The notes under the pieces: model-generated | Databases searched by the model: none | The model's input: the letters and a program-made list of their open reading frames with translations, nothing else | Told to the model about the DNA's origin: nothing | Translations under genes and position numbers: made by a program | NCBI GenBank assembly: GCA_963530615.1 | Contig: CAUSDX010000023.1 | Span: 1 to 9,288 of the forward strand | DNA length: 9,288 nt | Origin: JABCPE02 sp963530615 | Lineage (GTDB): Bacteria; Bacteroidota; Bacteroidia; Flavobacteriales; Weeksellaceae | Direction of reading: 5' to 3' | In this document: positions 1-6,941 of the stretch, piece after piece | Layout of the letters: the number at the start of each line of letters is the position of its first letter | How positions within the stretch are numbered: the stretch's first letter is position 1

Positions 1-1674
1 TTCATTGATACTCGTGGTTGTTTCTTGATTAGAAATAGATTGAGAGTAGGATTTTTGCTTAATTTTACCAAACATTTTTTCAAGCCAATTCAAAGTATTT
101 TTATCACGCACCGCTCCTGATAGCACATTTCCGATAATTGCTGAAATTGTATCTGCTACTTCTTTTTTATAGAATTGTCGCAGTTGTGGAATTTCCTGTA
201 AACCTAACATTACCGCTACTTTATTACTCCTTGCCGTTGCAATAACATTGTCAATTTTGTGAATGTAAATGGTTGGGAACTCATCGGCGATAATACCACT
301 TGGGTGGTTTCCTTTGGAATTAATTAACTTAAAAGTTCGGTTTAATACCGATGAATACAATGCCGAGTTAATATCTTGCGTAGCTGGGTCGGAAGCCAAA
401 ATTAGCATAGAGGGTTTTTCTTTATCCGAAATTTTTAACTGAACTTCATCGCCACTAAATACCCAAAAACTCTCTTTGGTTGCCAAACGAGAAAGGAAAA
501 TTTTAAGTGTTCCCACTTGCCCTTCTAATTGGTCAAAAGCCTTGTTATCGTATGCCGATTTGAAAGGCGAGAGTAATGAGGTCAATTCCTCATGTTGAAA
601 TAAAGTAGTAAAAATTTCTTCATAACTTCGGTTCATAAAGGACAGTAAATGTGGTAATGATGAGTATTTTCCATTTTCATAAGTTGCAAAGAAATAAATA
701 CATGATGAAAGAAAGTTAATTGCCGATTGGGTAAAAAACTGCTCTGACCCACCGCCACCACTTCCTCCACCTTTTTGGAGTGCTGACACCATAGATTCAG
801 CCATTTCTTGGGCTTGAGCAAGGGTTTGTATATATTCCTTTTTGAAAGGATTTACTCGCTTGGATTTTTCTACATCATTAAGATTGATAACGAAAAAATT
901 GTGTTGATAATCTTTATCCTTTTGTTTTTTAACAAGATACTGATAATAAGCAATTTGGGCAAGGTCAGGAAACTTAAAATCATAGATGCAGAGACAAAAG
1001 CCTTTATCCACCATTTGTCGAATGGCTGGGTTGATCACCCCAAAGGACTTACCACTCCCAGGTACACCAATGACCATTGTTCCTCTGAATGGATTGATAT
1101 TAAGCCAACCTTTGTGAGTACTTTTATTATATCGAAACAAATAAGGAATATTCACAGAAAACGGTGTTTTTACGAGTTCTCGATTTTGGTCAAAACTTTC
1201 TTCTTCGGTATTCCAGCGGTCTTTTCCTATTTTTTTTTGCATATATTTGCTGATGCTATCTGCTCCCATTTGAGTAATTACCGCTCCTACTAAAGATAAT
1301 AAAGCGTAGCCCACTTGATAAGGATTGATTTTAGGTAAAGTATGGATACTCGCCTTATCTACGAGAGCCAAAGAACCCATAATCATTAATAATCCAAAGC
1401 CAATTGGCAAAATGATTTCTTTAGTAATATGTAAGTCTTTTTTCTTTTTAGCTCTTGTTCCTACAGCAACCAATCCTATTAAAATAAGCGTAGAGATTTT
1501 GGCATTAATAGGAGGAAAAAAGATTCCCATTTTTGCAAAGTTTTTGAGCAAATCAGAAAGCACAAAAATATTAGCATTTTGAAAAAATAGTGTTAGGCAG
1601 TCCATCACAACCACTGTATAGACCATTCTTTGCAGAAAGCCGTAGATTTTTATTTGGTGCTGTTGTTCTTGCAT
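1..1674 (-). CDS. mobC: Type IV secretion coupling ATPase (VirD4/TraG/MobC-like), C-terminus cut off by window edge
   Basis: This is the inner-membrane coupling protein that recruits the relaxase-DNA complex and pumps DNA into the conjugation channel. The frame is open from ATG at 1674 to base 1 without a stop, giving 558 residues; family members are usually somewhat longer, so the C-terminal tail is missing. Four hydrophobic segments lie at about residues 14-38, 58-74, 86-106 and 119-137. The Walker A loop GVPGSGKS is at residues 203-210 (bases 1045-1068). Walker B IIADEF has D464 and E465 near base 283. The conserved glutamine after it (LGLQEIPQLRQF) is Q493. A glycine/serine stretch, GGGSGGGGS, sits at residues 302-310 just before the block EQFFTQSAINFLSS. 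It is the last gene visible in the tra block. Its start overlaps a possible small ORF by 25 nt. The ATPase family assignment is firm; the name mobC (rather than traG) follows Bacteroidota usage and is less certain. Confidence 0.93.
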   Translation of the reverse strand, partial: MQEQQHQIKIYGFLQRMVYTVVVMDCLTLFFQNANIFVLSDLLKNFAKMGIFFPPINAKISTLILIGLVAVGTRAKKKKDLHITKEIILPIGFGLLMIMGSLALVDKASIHTLPKINPYQVGYALLSLVGAVITQMGADSISKYMQKKIGKDRWNTEEESFDQNRELVKTPFSVNIPYLFRYNKSTHKGWLNINPFRGTMVIGVPGSGKSFGVINPAIRQMVDKGFCLCIYDFKFPDLAQIAYYQYLVKKQKDKDYQHNFFVINLNDVEKSKRVNPFKKEYIQTLAQAQEMAESMVSALQKGGGSGGGGSEQFFTQSAINFLSSCIYFFATYENGKYSSLPHLLSFMNRSYEEIFTTLFQHEELTSLLSPFKSAYDNKAFDQLEGQVGTLKIFLSRLATKESFWVFSGDEVQLKISDKEKPSMLILASDPATQDINSALYSSVLNRTFKLINSKGNHPSGIIADEFPTIYIHKIDNVIATARSNKVAVMLGLQEIPQLRQFYKKEVADTISAIIGNVLSGAVRDKNTLNWLEKMFGKIKQKSYSQSISNQETTTSINE

Positions 1675-1778
1675 AATTGTTTATTCAAAAAATAAGAGAT
1701 TAAAAGATATTGTAATATTCCTTTTATCATTAGGAGAGATAGTACAATTAGTTCTATTTTTATATTTTCAAATATCAT
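1650..1778 (-). CDS. Possible small membrane protein, 42 residues, between traN and mobC
   Basis: This is a candidate gene read directly from the sequence. ATG at 1778-1776 opens 42 codons ending at TAA 1652-1650. It starts 9 nt after the traN stop and ends 25 nt inside mobC in another frame, so it fills the only gap of more than 12 nt in the block. The product begins MIFENIKIELIVLSLLMIKG and has one strongly hydrophobic stretch at about residues 9-31, followed by a short polar, basic tail with one cysteine. That would suit a single-pass inner-membrane peptide. The bases before the ATG are A-rich, as before neighbouring starts. I do not recognise a family. In AT-rich DNA a short hydrophobic frame can occur by chance, and the stretch could instead be an untranslated mobC leader. 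Confidence 0.35.
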   Translation of the reverse strand: MIFENIKIELIVLSLLMIKGILQYLLISYFLNKQLCKNNSTK

Positions 1779-1787
1779 TTGTTTTGA

Positions 1788-2675
1788 TTAAAAAGTATCT
1801 GCATTCAAAATATCAGAATATTTGATTTTCATTTCCAAAGTTCTTCCTGATAATTGTTCCTCTAATAATCTTATTTTTAGAATTTTAGAATTAGGGAATG
1901 TGAATTTCTTGAAAACATAGACATTTCTAAAATTTTTTCTAAAATGTGTAGGTTTATATAATTGATATACAGGTTTTAATTCTATGCTTTGATTATTAGT
2001 GGCTTTATAAATTTTCTTATCTTCAATAGAGAATTTAATTCCCTCTATATCATAACTCAAATTAGATTGATTTTGAAAAGTAATATCCAAGAAAATATAA
2101 TCATTCATTACATAAACATTATTAAGCAGTATTGAAAGTTTTAAATCTTTAACCTCTTGGAGTGGTTTTGTGGCTTTATTTTTAATAATATCCATTGAGA
2201 ATCTGCCTAATTCTATTGTAGAGAATTTCATTTTAGGAAATTCCAAAGGTTGCATATGTTCAGGTTGTATTTGAATATTTGTTTGGGTATTATAAATTGT
2301 TTTATCTCTAAAAACAGCTTGATATTGAGCCATAAATGACTGCCCTACAATAGTAATTACTCCTATTTTTTCTCCATTATAAAAAGCAATATTTTCTTGT
2401 TTTATTGAAAGTGAATCTGTTTTGCTTCTGTCGGTAACCTTTATTCTTGCAATATTCTCTGATGGCAAATCACCCACAAGGTTATCTGTAGATAAATCTA
2501 CAAACTGTATAGGTTCTGGAGATATAAAGTGGATATTTACGCCCTGTGTCATATCTAGTATCGGAAGGTCAAAAATTCTTTGTTCCTTTTTTTCTGTTTG
2601 TGCAGAAAGCAAAGTTGTAGTCAATACTAAAAGGGCTATCCATAATGATTTCATTGTATTAGATTTAGTTTTCAT
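1788..2675 (-). CDS. traN: Conjugative transfer protein TraN (VirB9-like, DUF4138 type)
   Basis: TraN is an exported protein expected to form the outer-membrane part of the secretion core together with TraM, in the role of VirB9. The 295-residue product has a signal peptide (hydrophobic residues 10-22, likely cut after LLSA at about residue 25). The N-terminal domain at about 44-122 carries GVNIHFISPEPIQFVDL and is beta-rich, as in the family. The C-terminal domain at about 170-285 carries the family-like segments DYIFLDITFQNQSNLSYDIE and IEDKKIYKATNNQSIELKP. Two starts are possible. ATG at 2675 overlaps the end of traM by 11 nt. ATG at 2654 (Met8) would leave a 10-nt gap. I prefer 2675 because traM starts with the same kind of 11-nt overlap. 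No lipoprotein cysteine is present. Length and architecture fit the family, whose Bacteroides members lie at the same place after traM. Confidence 0.9.
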   Translation of the reverse strand: MKTKSNTMKSLWIALLVLTTTLLSAQTEKKEQRIFDLPILDMTQGVNIHFISPEPIQFVDLSTDNLVGDLPSENIARIKVTDRSKTDSLSIKQENIAFYNGEKIGVITIVGQSFMAQYQAVFRDKTIYNTQTNIQIQPEHMQPLEFPKMKFSTIELGRFSMDIIKNKATKPLQEVKDLKLSILLNNVYVMNDYIFLDITFQNQSNLSYDIEGIKFSIEDKKIYKATNNQSIELKPVYQLYKPTHFRKNFRNVYVFKKFTFPNSKILKIRLLEEQLSGRTLEMKIKYSDILNADTF

Positions 2676-3903
2676 ATTTCTGAATGTCTTTTTCGTTAAT
2701 TAAATAGATGTAAGAATTGTATTTTATTTTGGCTTTATTTTTTCTAATCAAATTTGCAATGGTCTGTGATGTAGATTGAAAGGCTCTTGATAATAAACTT
2801 GTAAAAAATCCTTGTCCGCTATTATCCATTGTCGTTCCTTGCACAGAATTTTCTCCAAGTTCTCTCATCATTTCTCTAAATGCTGATTGTGGCACATACA
2901 AGCCCTGCATTCCATCGGTATCATAAACAGATAGATTGATAGGTAAAATCTCTCCATTATTAAGGATTGACACGATGTTAAGATTAACTCTTTGAAGGGT
3001 AAAACCAGAGATTTGTCCGTAAAGTATACTTCCTTTGGCAATTCTGTGTTTGCCTATAAAAACATCTTCTAACAATCTAAATCTAATACGAGAACCGAGA
3101 TAGCCAGTTACATTTTCATCAATTACGGCTTTTACAAAATGATTTTCTTTCTCTCTGATTATAGAGTTAAAATGAGGATTAAGTCCAGCCTTGGATACTC
3201 GCAAAGTGCTATTAAGAAATGCTTCCATTTTGGTTTTATTCTTTTTCAATCGCTCTTCGGCTTTAAGCTGAGCTTGTATCTCTGGGTCTCGTGATTTTTC
3301 CAAACTATCCAGCATTATCATCTGTCTACGAAGTGTAGAAATAGGGTCTTCTTCTTTTTGTTTGGTATTGGTAGTATTGGAGGGTGATGCTGTAGCATTA
3401 TTATTAGCATATTGTTTCCCAGTACCACTTGCTCCTTCATTGAGCATTCTAATAATTTCTGCTGACCTTTGGTAATCTTCATCATTATTTCTACTTGTTC
3501 TCCCACTTCTTAATGTAGGTTCATAGTAGGAGGTTCTACCCGAAGCCAGTCGGCTTTCTCGTTCTAAATTTCTTTTTCTTGCCTCTTCAAGAGAATCAAT
3601 ATATCGCCTTTGTTTATTATTAAGATTATCTGTATACATCATAAGACTGTCCTGCTCTCTATCCAATCCATCTAACATTGTCCTATGGTCTCCATTGGTA
3701 AACAGTTCATCATATGCCTCATTTTTTGAGAGAATGCTGTCTTGTGTTTCTCCTAATGAGAGGGAAAGCTCTTGTTGTGGAGCAACTACTTCTTCATCCT
3801 CCAGTAATGTCTCTATTTGATATGCTCCAAATAGGACAAAAGGTAAGGCAATGAGAGGCACTATATACTTTTGTTGCTTAAAGTTAATTTTTTTAAGGTT
3901 CAT
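2665..3903 (-). CDS. traM: Conjugative transfer protein TraM (VirB10-like envelope-spanning component)
   Basis: TraM is thought to span the periplasm from the inner membrane and to join TraN in the core complex, like VirB10. Of 412 residues, 1-12 are cytoplasmic and basic, and 13-30 (YIVPLIALPFVLFGAYQ) form the single membrane anchor. Residues 38-240 form a long, charged, low-complexity spacer with coiled-coil potential at about 85-120 and 185-230, an Asn/Thr/Ser-rich patch at 160-182, and the pentapeptide SGRTS twice (121-125, 133-137). The conserved C-terminal domain starts at about 255. It contains HFVKAVIDENVTGYLGSRIR, the turn RIAKGSILYGQISGF (287-301), INLSVYDTDGMQGLYVPQS (322-340), and a helix near 365-388 ahead of the final strand IKYNSYIYL. 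The start ATG overlaps the traL stop by 11 nt, suggesting coupled translation. The end overlaps traN by 11 nt. Confidence 0.92.
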   Translation of the reverse strand: MNLKKINFKQQKYIVPLIALPFVLFGAYQIETLLEDEEVVAPQQELSLSLGETQDSILSKNEAYDELFTNGDHRTMLDGLDREQDSLMMYTDNLNNKQRRYIDSLEEARKRNLERESRLASGRTSYYEPTLRSGRTSRNNDEDYQRSAEIIRMLNEGASGTGKQYANNNATASPSNTTNTKQKEEDPISTLRRQMIMLDSLEKSRDPEIQAQLKAEERLKKNKTKMEAFLNSTLRVSKAGLNPHFNSIIREKENHFVKAVIDENVTGYLGSRIRFRLLEDVFIGKHRIAKGSILYGQISGFTLQRVNLNIVSILNNGEILPINLSVYDTDGMQGLYVPQSAFREMMRELGENSVQGTTMDNSGQGFFTSLLSRAFQSTSQTIANLIRKNKAKIKYNSYIYLINEKDIQKYEN

Positions 3904-4237
3904 TTTTTAATTTTTTATATTCGTTATATAGGTATTCAATTCTGACACTATCACTTTTTGTTAAACCCACCTGTTGTTGCTTTTGCTGAAATTGGTGTAT
4001 TTCTTTCATTACTTTTTCCAATTCAACCTCTTTGAGTTGGAATTTTTCTTTTTCTTTATCACTCTGTGCATATAGCGTTGGAATACTATTGAAAGTAATT
4101 TTGGGTGGAAAATACATTTCTCTTACAATGGAAAAAATGCTTGATAAAGCCAAAATAACCAAAAAAAATATGAGAAATTTTTTAGGTCTTTTTTCTCCGT
4201 TTGCCCACGATAGGGCTTGGTTAATTTTCTCTTTCAT
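3893..4237 (-). CDS. traL: Small single-pass membrane protein in the traL position
   Basis: This 114-residue protein sits between traK and traM, where Bacteroides elements carry the short traL. Residues 1-20 are cytoplasmic and basic and include WANGEKRPKK, resembling the W-x-x-G...EKR segment I recall in TraL proteins. Residues 21-37 (FLIFFLVILALSSIFSI) form one membrane helix. The remainder, about 38-114, is exported and highly charged, with a likely coiled coil from 60 to 90 (Glu/Lys/Gln-rich) and a C-terminal helix EYLYNEYKKLK. It starts 2 nt after the traK stop, and its end overlaps traM by 11 nt. Its molecular role is not established; from topology and position it is probably an accessory inner-membrane part of the channel. 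The traL name rests on position, size and topology more than on strong sequence identity. Confidence 0.65.
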   Translation of the reverse strand: MKEKINQALSWANGEKRPKKFLIFFLVILALSSIFSIVREMYFPPKITFNSIPTLYAQSDKEKEKFQLKEVELEKVMKEIHQFQQKQQQVGLTKSDSVRIEYLYNEYKKLKNEP

Positions 4238-4239
4238 TA

Positions 4240-4857
4240 TTAAAAATTATTATATTTTGACTCACTTGATATTTCAGAATTATCTAAAATTTTCCAATTT
4301 TTAAGGATTACGCCGTGTGGATTATTGGGTGTTCTGATTACATCTTCAAAATTACCTTCTGTGATGAGTTTTCTAATAATAATTGCAGACCTTCTGTTGA
4401 TTACTTGTCTTCCAAAGAATACAAATCTTTTATTAGCAACATCTAAACGGATAGAATCAGCATTTACGGTCATCATTGAACTTGATGAAACAAGTTGATT
4501 GTAAAATCCTTTTTCTTTTAAGTTGGTATATTCCTTTTTTCCTGTATCATCTATGAGATAAAGGGATTTTTCTACATTTTCTTTGATGTATTTATCATCA
4601 GGAGCTAGGGTAAAGAATAACCTATGGAATAACTCTACTTGTGATTTATATTCTACAGGGCGATTAAGGAGTTCATCAGTTTGTTTAACCAAAATAGGCA
4701 CTCCATTATCTAAAATATACATTGATTTTCGAGAGTCTTCCACCAATTTATAGGCAAACAAAAATCCTACAATAACCAATATTACTGCCGAAAATATTAC
4801 TGAAATAGACACGGCTTTATTGATTTTTATCTTTTTCTCTATGTCTTTTACTATCAT
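4240..4857 (-). CDS. traK: Conjugative transfer protein TraK (VirB8-like)
   Basis: TraK is a bitopic inner-membrane protein with a periplasmic domain, equivalent in position and topology to VirB8, which nucleates assembly of the secretion channel. The 205-residue product has a short basic N-terminus and one membrane helix at about residues 17-37. Family-typical blocks follow: SRKSMYILDNGVPI (42-55), VELFHRLFFTLAPDDKYIKE (74-93), the KGFYNQLVSSS region (116-126), the segment RQVINRRSAIIIRKLITEG (150-168) and the closing RTPNNPHGVILKNW (175-188). The spacing of LFHRLFFTL-PD and NNPHG closely matches Bacteroides TraK as I remember it, and the length is normal. It starts 12 nt after traJ and ends 2 nt before traL. 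The ATG at 4857 follows an A-rich stretch and leaves a plausible short cytoplasmic tail. Confidence 0.93.
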   Translation of the reverse strand: MIVKDIEKKIKINKAVSISVIFSAVILVIVGFLFAYKLVEDSRKSMYILDNGVPILVKQTDELLNRPVEYKSQVELFHRLFFTLAPDDKYIKENVEKSLYLIDDTGKKEYTNLKEKGFYNQLVSSSSMMTVNADSIRLDVANKRFVFFGRQVINRRSAIIIRKLITEGNFEDVIRTPNNPHGVILKNWKILDNSEISSESKYNNF

Positions 4858-4869
4858 AATTTTTATTTT

Positions 4870-6129
4870 TTATTTCCATTTTGGAGTTGCTCCACTTGGA
4901 TTTCTAAATTTATTTAATATATCTTTTCCAAATTGTACTCCTGCTTTTCCTCCTGTTATTGCCCCTTGTCCAGCCAATTTTCCACCACTTGCTACTTTTC
5001 CAGCGGACTGCTTCATTTTACTCATCACTGAAGCTCCACCAGCAGAGACTATACTATCGGCTATGGTAGGAGTCATTAGGACACCTATACCTGTCACTAC
5101 ATAAGCCACGACAGAGAAGAGGGTAATATGTAGCATACCATTTCCGTTGATAAATGCCATTATGGTAGCAGCATCTACATTCCCTCCAGCTCCTATCATT
5201 AATTCATAACGGTCTATTTCCATTATATAGGCAGACATAATAAGTTGTTGACCGATGTTAATCACTGTAAATGCAATAAATGTATACAGGTTAATATTGA
5301 TAAACTTTGAAACCCAACTAGTAAGTGAACTTTCAAAACCAGGGATAAGAGCCATTCCCACGGCTATCGGTCCGAGAACAATGAGAATATAACTCCATAT
5401 TTTCTGAATGAAAAATATCAAATAGGTGCATACTCTTAAAATGGTTAGTCCTACAGCTTCTATAACATCAGCAATCATTCGTTGAAACTTAAAGTCCATT
5501 CTAATAAACCATTCTTCTACAGGAGTTTTTATTTTATCCCAACCTTCGGAAATCGTTCCAATAATTTTTTCATCCCAAGATTTTTCTTCTAATTTTTCCA
5601 ATTCTTTTTGTTTAGCTTTTTCTTCGGCTTCTTTTTTAATCATATAATCCAAAAGTTGGTTTTGCTTTTGAAATCGTTTAACACGAAGAACATTGGCATC
5701 TTTTTCTATTTTTTCAAAAATCCCTTTTGAAGTATTACCTACAACTCTAAAAGGACTTTGAATAAGAGAATAAAAACTTGTCCAGTGTAGTAATATCAAT
5801 CCAATAAAGAAAGGGCGTAGCATTGGAGTAATCTCCCAATCTCTATCTCCTGCCTGCATCTGCCAACCAATATATCCTAAATACAGCATTGCTCCTACAC
5901 CACCAATGGCTCTACCTAAATAAGTTACTTTACTTGCTTCAGCATTAATGCTTGTGTCTAATCTTTGGAAAGATTGGAAAAACCATTTTTCAAATGCTCC
6001 ATCTCCTTTAAGAAATTGTAAAAGTTTATTGGAGTCTTCTGTACTTGCCCCTTGTCCGAAGATGATAATGGGCAAAAAACATAAAATAAGGCAACCAAAA
6101 AATGTAATGTATTTTGTTTTTATTTTCAT
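4870..6129 (-). CDS. traJ: Conjugative transfer protein TraJ (VirB6/TrbL-like polytopic channel protein)
   Basis: TraJ is the polytopic inner-membrane component thought to line the DNA path, the VirB6/TrbL equivalent. The 419-residue product begins with a hydrophobic segment (7-24) that looks like a cleavable signal, ending FGQ. Further membrane segments lie at about 74-91, 104-123, 224-241, 244-262, 279-302 and 334-352. A conserved-looking block between the fourth and sixth reads LGPIAVGMALIPGFESSL then WVSKFININLYTFIAF. Between the early and late membrane segments lies a charged insertion, about 135-210, with a strongly helical Glu/Lys run at 153-184. The tail from about 363 is rich in Gly, Ala and Lys (GGASVMSKMKQSAGKVASGG), as is common in TrbL-like proteins. 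Its start codon overlaps the stop of the upstream gene by one base (TAATG), so the two are probably translationally coupled. traK follows 12 nt later. Confidence 0.9.
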   Translation of the reverse strand: MKIKTKYITFFGCLILCFLPIIIFGQGASTEDSNKLLQFLKGDGAFEKWFFQSFQRLDTSINAEASKVTYLGRAIGGVGAMLYLGYIGWQMQAGDRDWEITPMLRPFFIGLILLHWTSFYSLIQSPFRVVGNTSKGIFEKIEKDANVLRVKRFQKQNQLLDYMIKKEAEEKAKQKELEKLEEKSWDEKIIGTISEGWDKIKTPVEEWFIRMDFKFQRMIADVIEAVGLTILRVCTYLIFFIQKIWSYILIVLGPIAVGMALIPGFESSLTSWVSKFININLYTFIAFTVINIGQQLIMSAYIMEIDRYELMIGAGGNVDAATIMAFINGNGMLHITLFSVVAYVVTGIGVLMTPTIADSIVSAGGASVMSKMKQSAGKVASGGKLAGQGAITGGKAGVQFGKDILNKFRNPSGATPKWK

Positions 6130-6938
6130 TAGTATTGATTTTTATATTGAGTCATAATCTCTTGAACTATTTCTACATCTGATTTTGTGACATAATTTTT
6201 TTTTCCATTTCTGAATTTATCCAATGTTTTTTTGTAATCTAAAAACAATTCACTTTTCGTATTGTAAAAAAGTAACTCTGCTTGGAATTTCCGCCATCCT
6301 ATAAGCGTTTCGTGATACATCAAAAATCTTTTACCTCTGGGCATATCCATTGTTCTTGATTTATGATATTTATCTTTAAGTAAATCTAAACTCTCTTGAA
6401 GTTTTTCTATCCCTCCTGAAAACTTTGTTGTTTCATAAATTTCAACATTATCAAATCCCCATTCTTTATAATTTTGTGGGTTTTCTGGAAATTCATTAAG
6501 AGGTCGTAGCATTCTTTTATAATATAAAAGCCACAAAGGGTCTGCACTCACAGTAGTAGATGTCCAATGGGCAAAATCTTGCATATTTCTTTTGTATATA
6601 GAATCAACTTCTGTTTTGATTTTTTCGGCTTCTTTTTTTTGAAGTTCTAACTCCAATAGTCTTTGATTTTCTACCCCTGTTGCTTTGAGTGGTCTAATAT
6701 CGGCTCCATTTTTATAATCTCTATTTCTTCTCGGAGACCACATTCCCCATACGGTGCCATAAGCAAAATTGGTCTGAATACCTAAAAAATTATATTTAGG
6801 ATAAGGTCTAAAATCCCCCCAACTTTCAAAAACCATTCTTTTGTGTTGGGCAACAATAGCTGGATCGTTTAATCTTCTTACTTGTGCATTGGCACTAATG
6901 TAGAGAAGAAAAGTTGCATAAATAAATATTGGTTTCAT
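6129..6938 (-). CDS. Exported conserved protein of the tra block, function unknown (possibly DUF5045 type)
   Basis: This is a 269-residue exported protein with a clear signal peptide (residues 1-18, ending ISANAQ). I recognise it only as a protein that commonly precedes traJ in Bacteroidota conjugative elements; from memory it may be the DUF5045 family, which I cannot confirm. The mature part is unusually rich in Trp, Tyr and Phe, in blocks such as NFLGIQTNFAYGTVWGMW (50-67), the DPLWLLYYKRMLRPLNEFP stretch (133-151) and MDMPRGKRFLMYHETLIGW (197-215). A helical Glu/Lys region lies at 90-118. The last 21 residues carry a YV-x4-D-x2-IV-x2-IM pattern also found at the ends of the three upstream exported proteins. 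It begins 3 nt after the upstream gene and shares one base with traJ. Export and position make it a likely periplasmic component of the secretion system. No catalytic motif was seen. Confidence 0.8.
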   Translation of the reverse strand: MKPIFIYATFLLYISANAQVRRLNDPAIVAQHKRMVFESWGDFRPYPKYNFLGIQTNFAYGTVWGMWSPRRNRDYKNGADIRPLKATGVENQRLLELELQKKEAEKIKTEVDSIYKRNMQDFAHWTSTTVSADPLWLLYYKRMLRPLNEFPENPQNYKEWGFDNVEIYETTKFSGGIEKLQESLDLLKDKYHKSRTMDMPRGKRFLMYHETLIGWRKFQAELLFYNTKSELFLDYKKTLDKFRNGKKNYVTKSDVEIVQEIMTQYKNQY

Positions 6939-6941
6939 TGT

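Noticed and set aside
633..821. 62-codon minus-strand frame
   Set aside because: It overlaps the ATPase gene in another frame, and the ATPase frame is continuous and motif-bearing across it.
808..1293. 161-codon open frame on the plus strand
   Set aside because: It lies wholly within the coupling ATPase gene on the opposite strand and in exact antiparallel codon register. The minus-strand frame carries Walker A and family motifs there, and the plus-strand translation is low-complexity.
1325..1582. 85-codon open frame on the plus strand
   Set aside because: It is antisense to the N-terminal membrane segments of the coupling protein; it is composition-driven and has no recognisable features.
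1675..1787. Possible promoter for mobC or a hairpin terminator after traN
   Set aside because: Near matches such as ATATTTG and TATCATTTG do not fit TAnnTTTG with a TTTG at the right distance, and no stem-loop followed by a T-run was found by eye.
2422..2703. Plus-strand frame of 93 codons over the traN start
   Set aside because: It is antisense to the traN signal peptide and N-terminal domain, with no domain or start context to support it.
3318..3506. 62-codon minus-strand frame inside traM
   Set aside because: It is an out-of-frame shadow in the low-complexity spacer-coding region of traM.
4820..5104. Plus-strand 94-codon frame rich in Pro and Ala
   Set aside because: It is the complement of the Gly/Ala/Lys-rich tail of TraJ; the composition is explained by that antisense relation.
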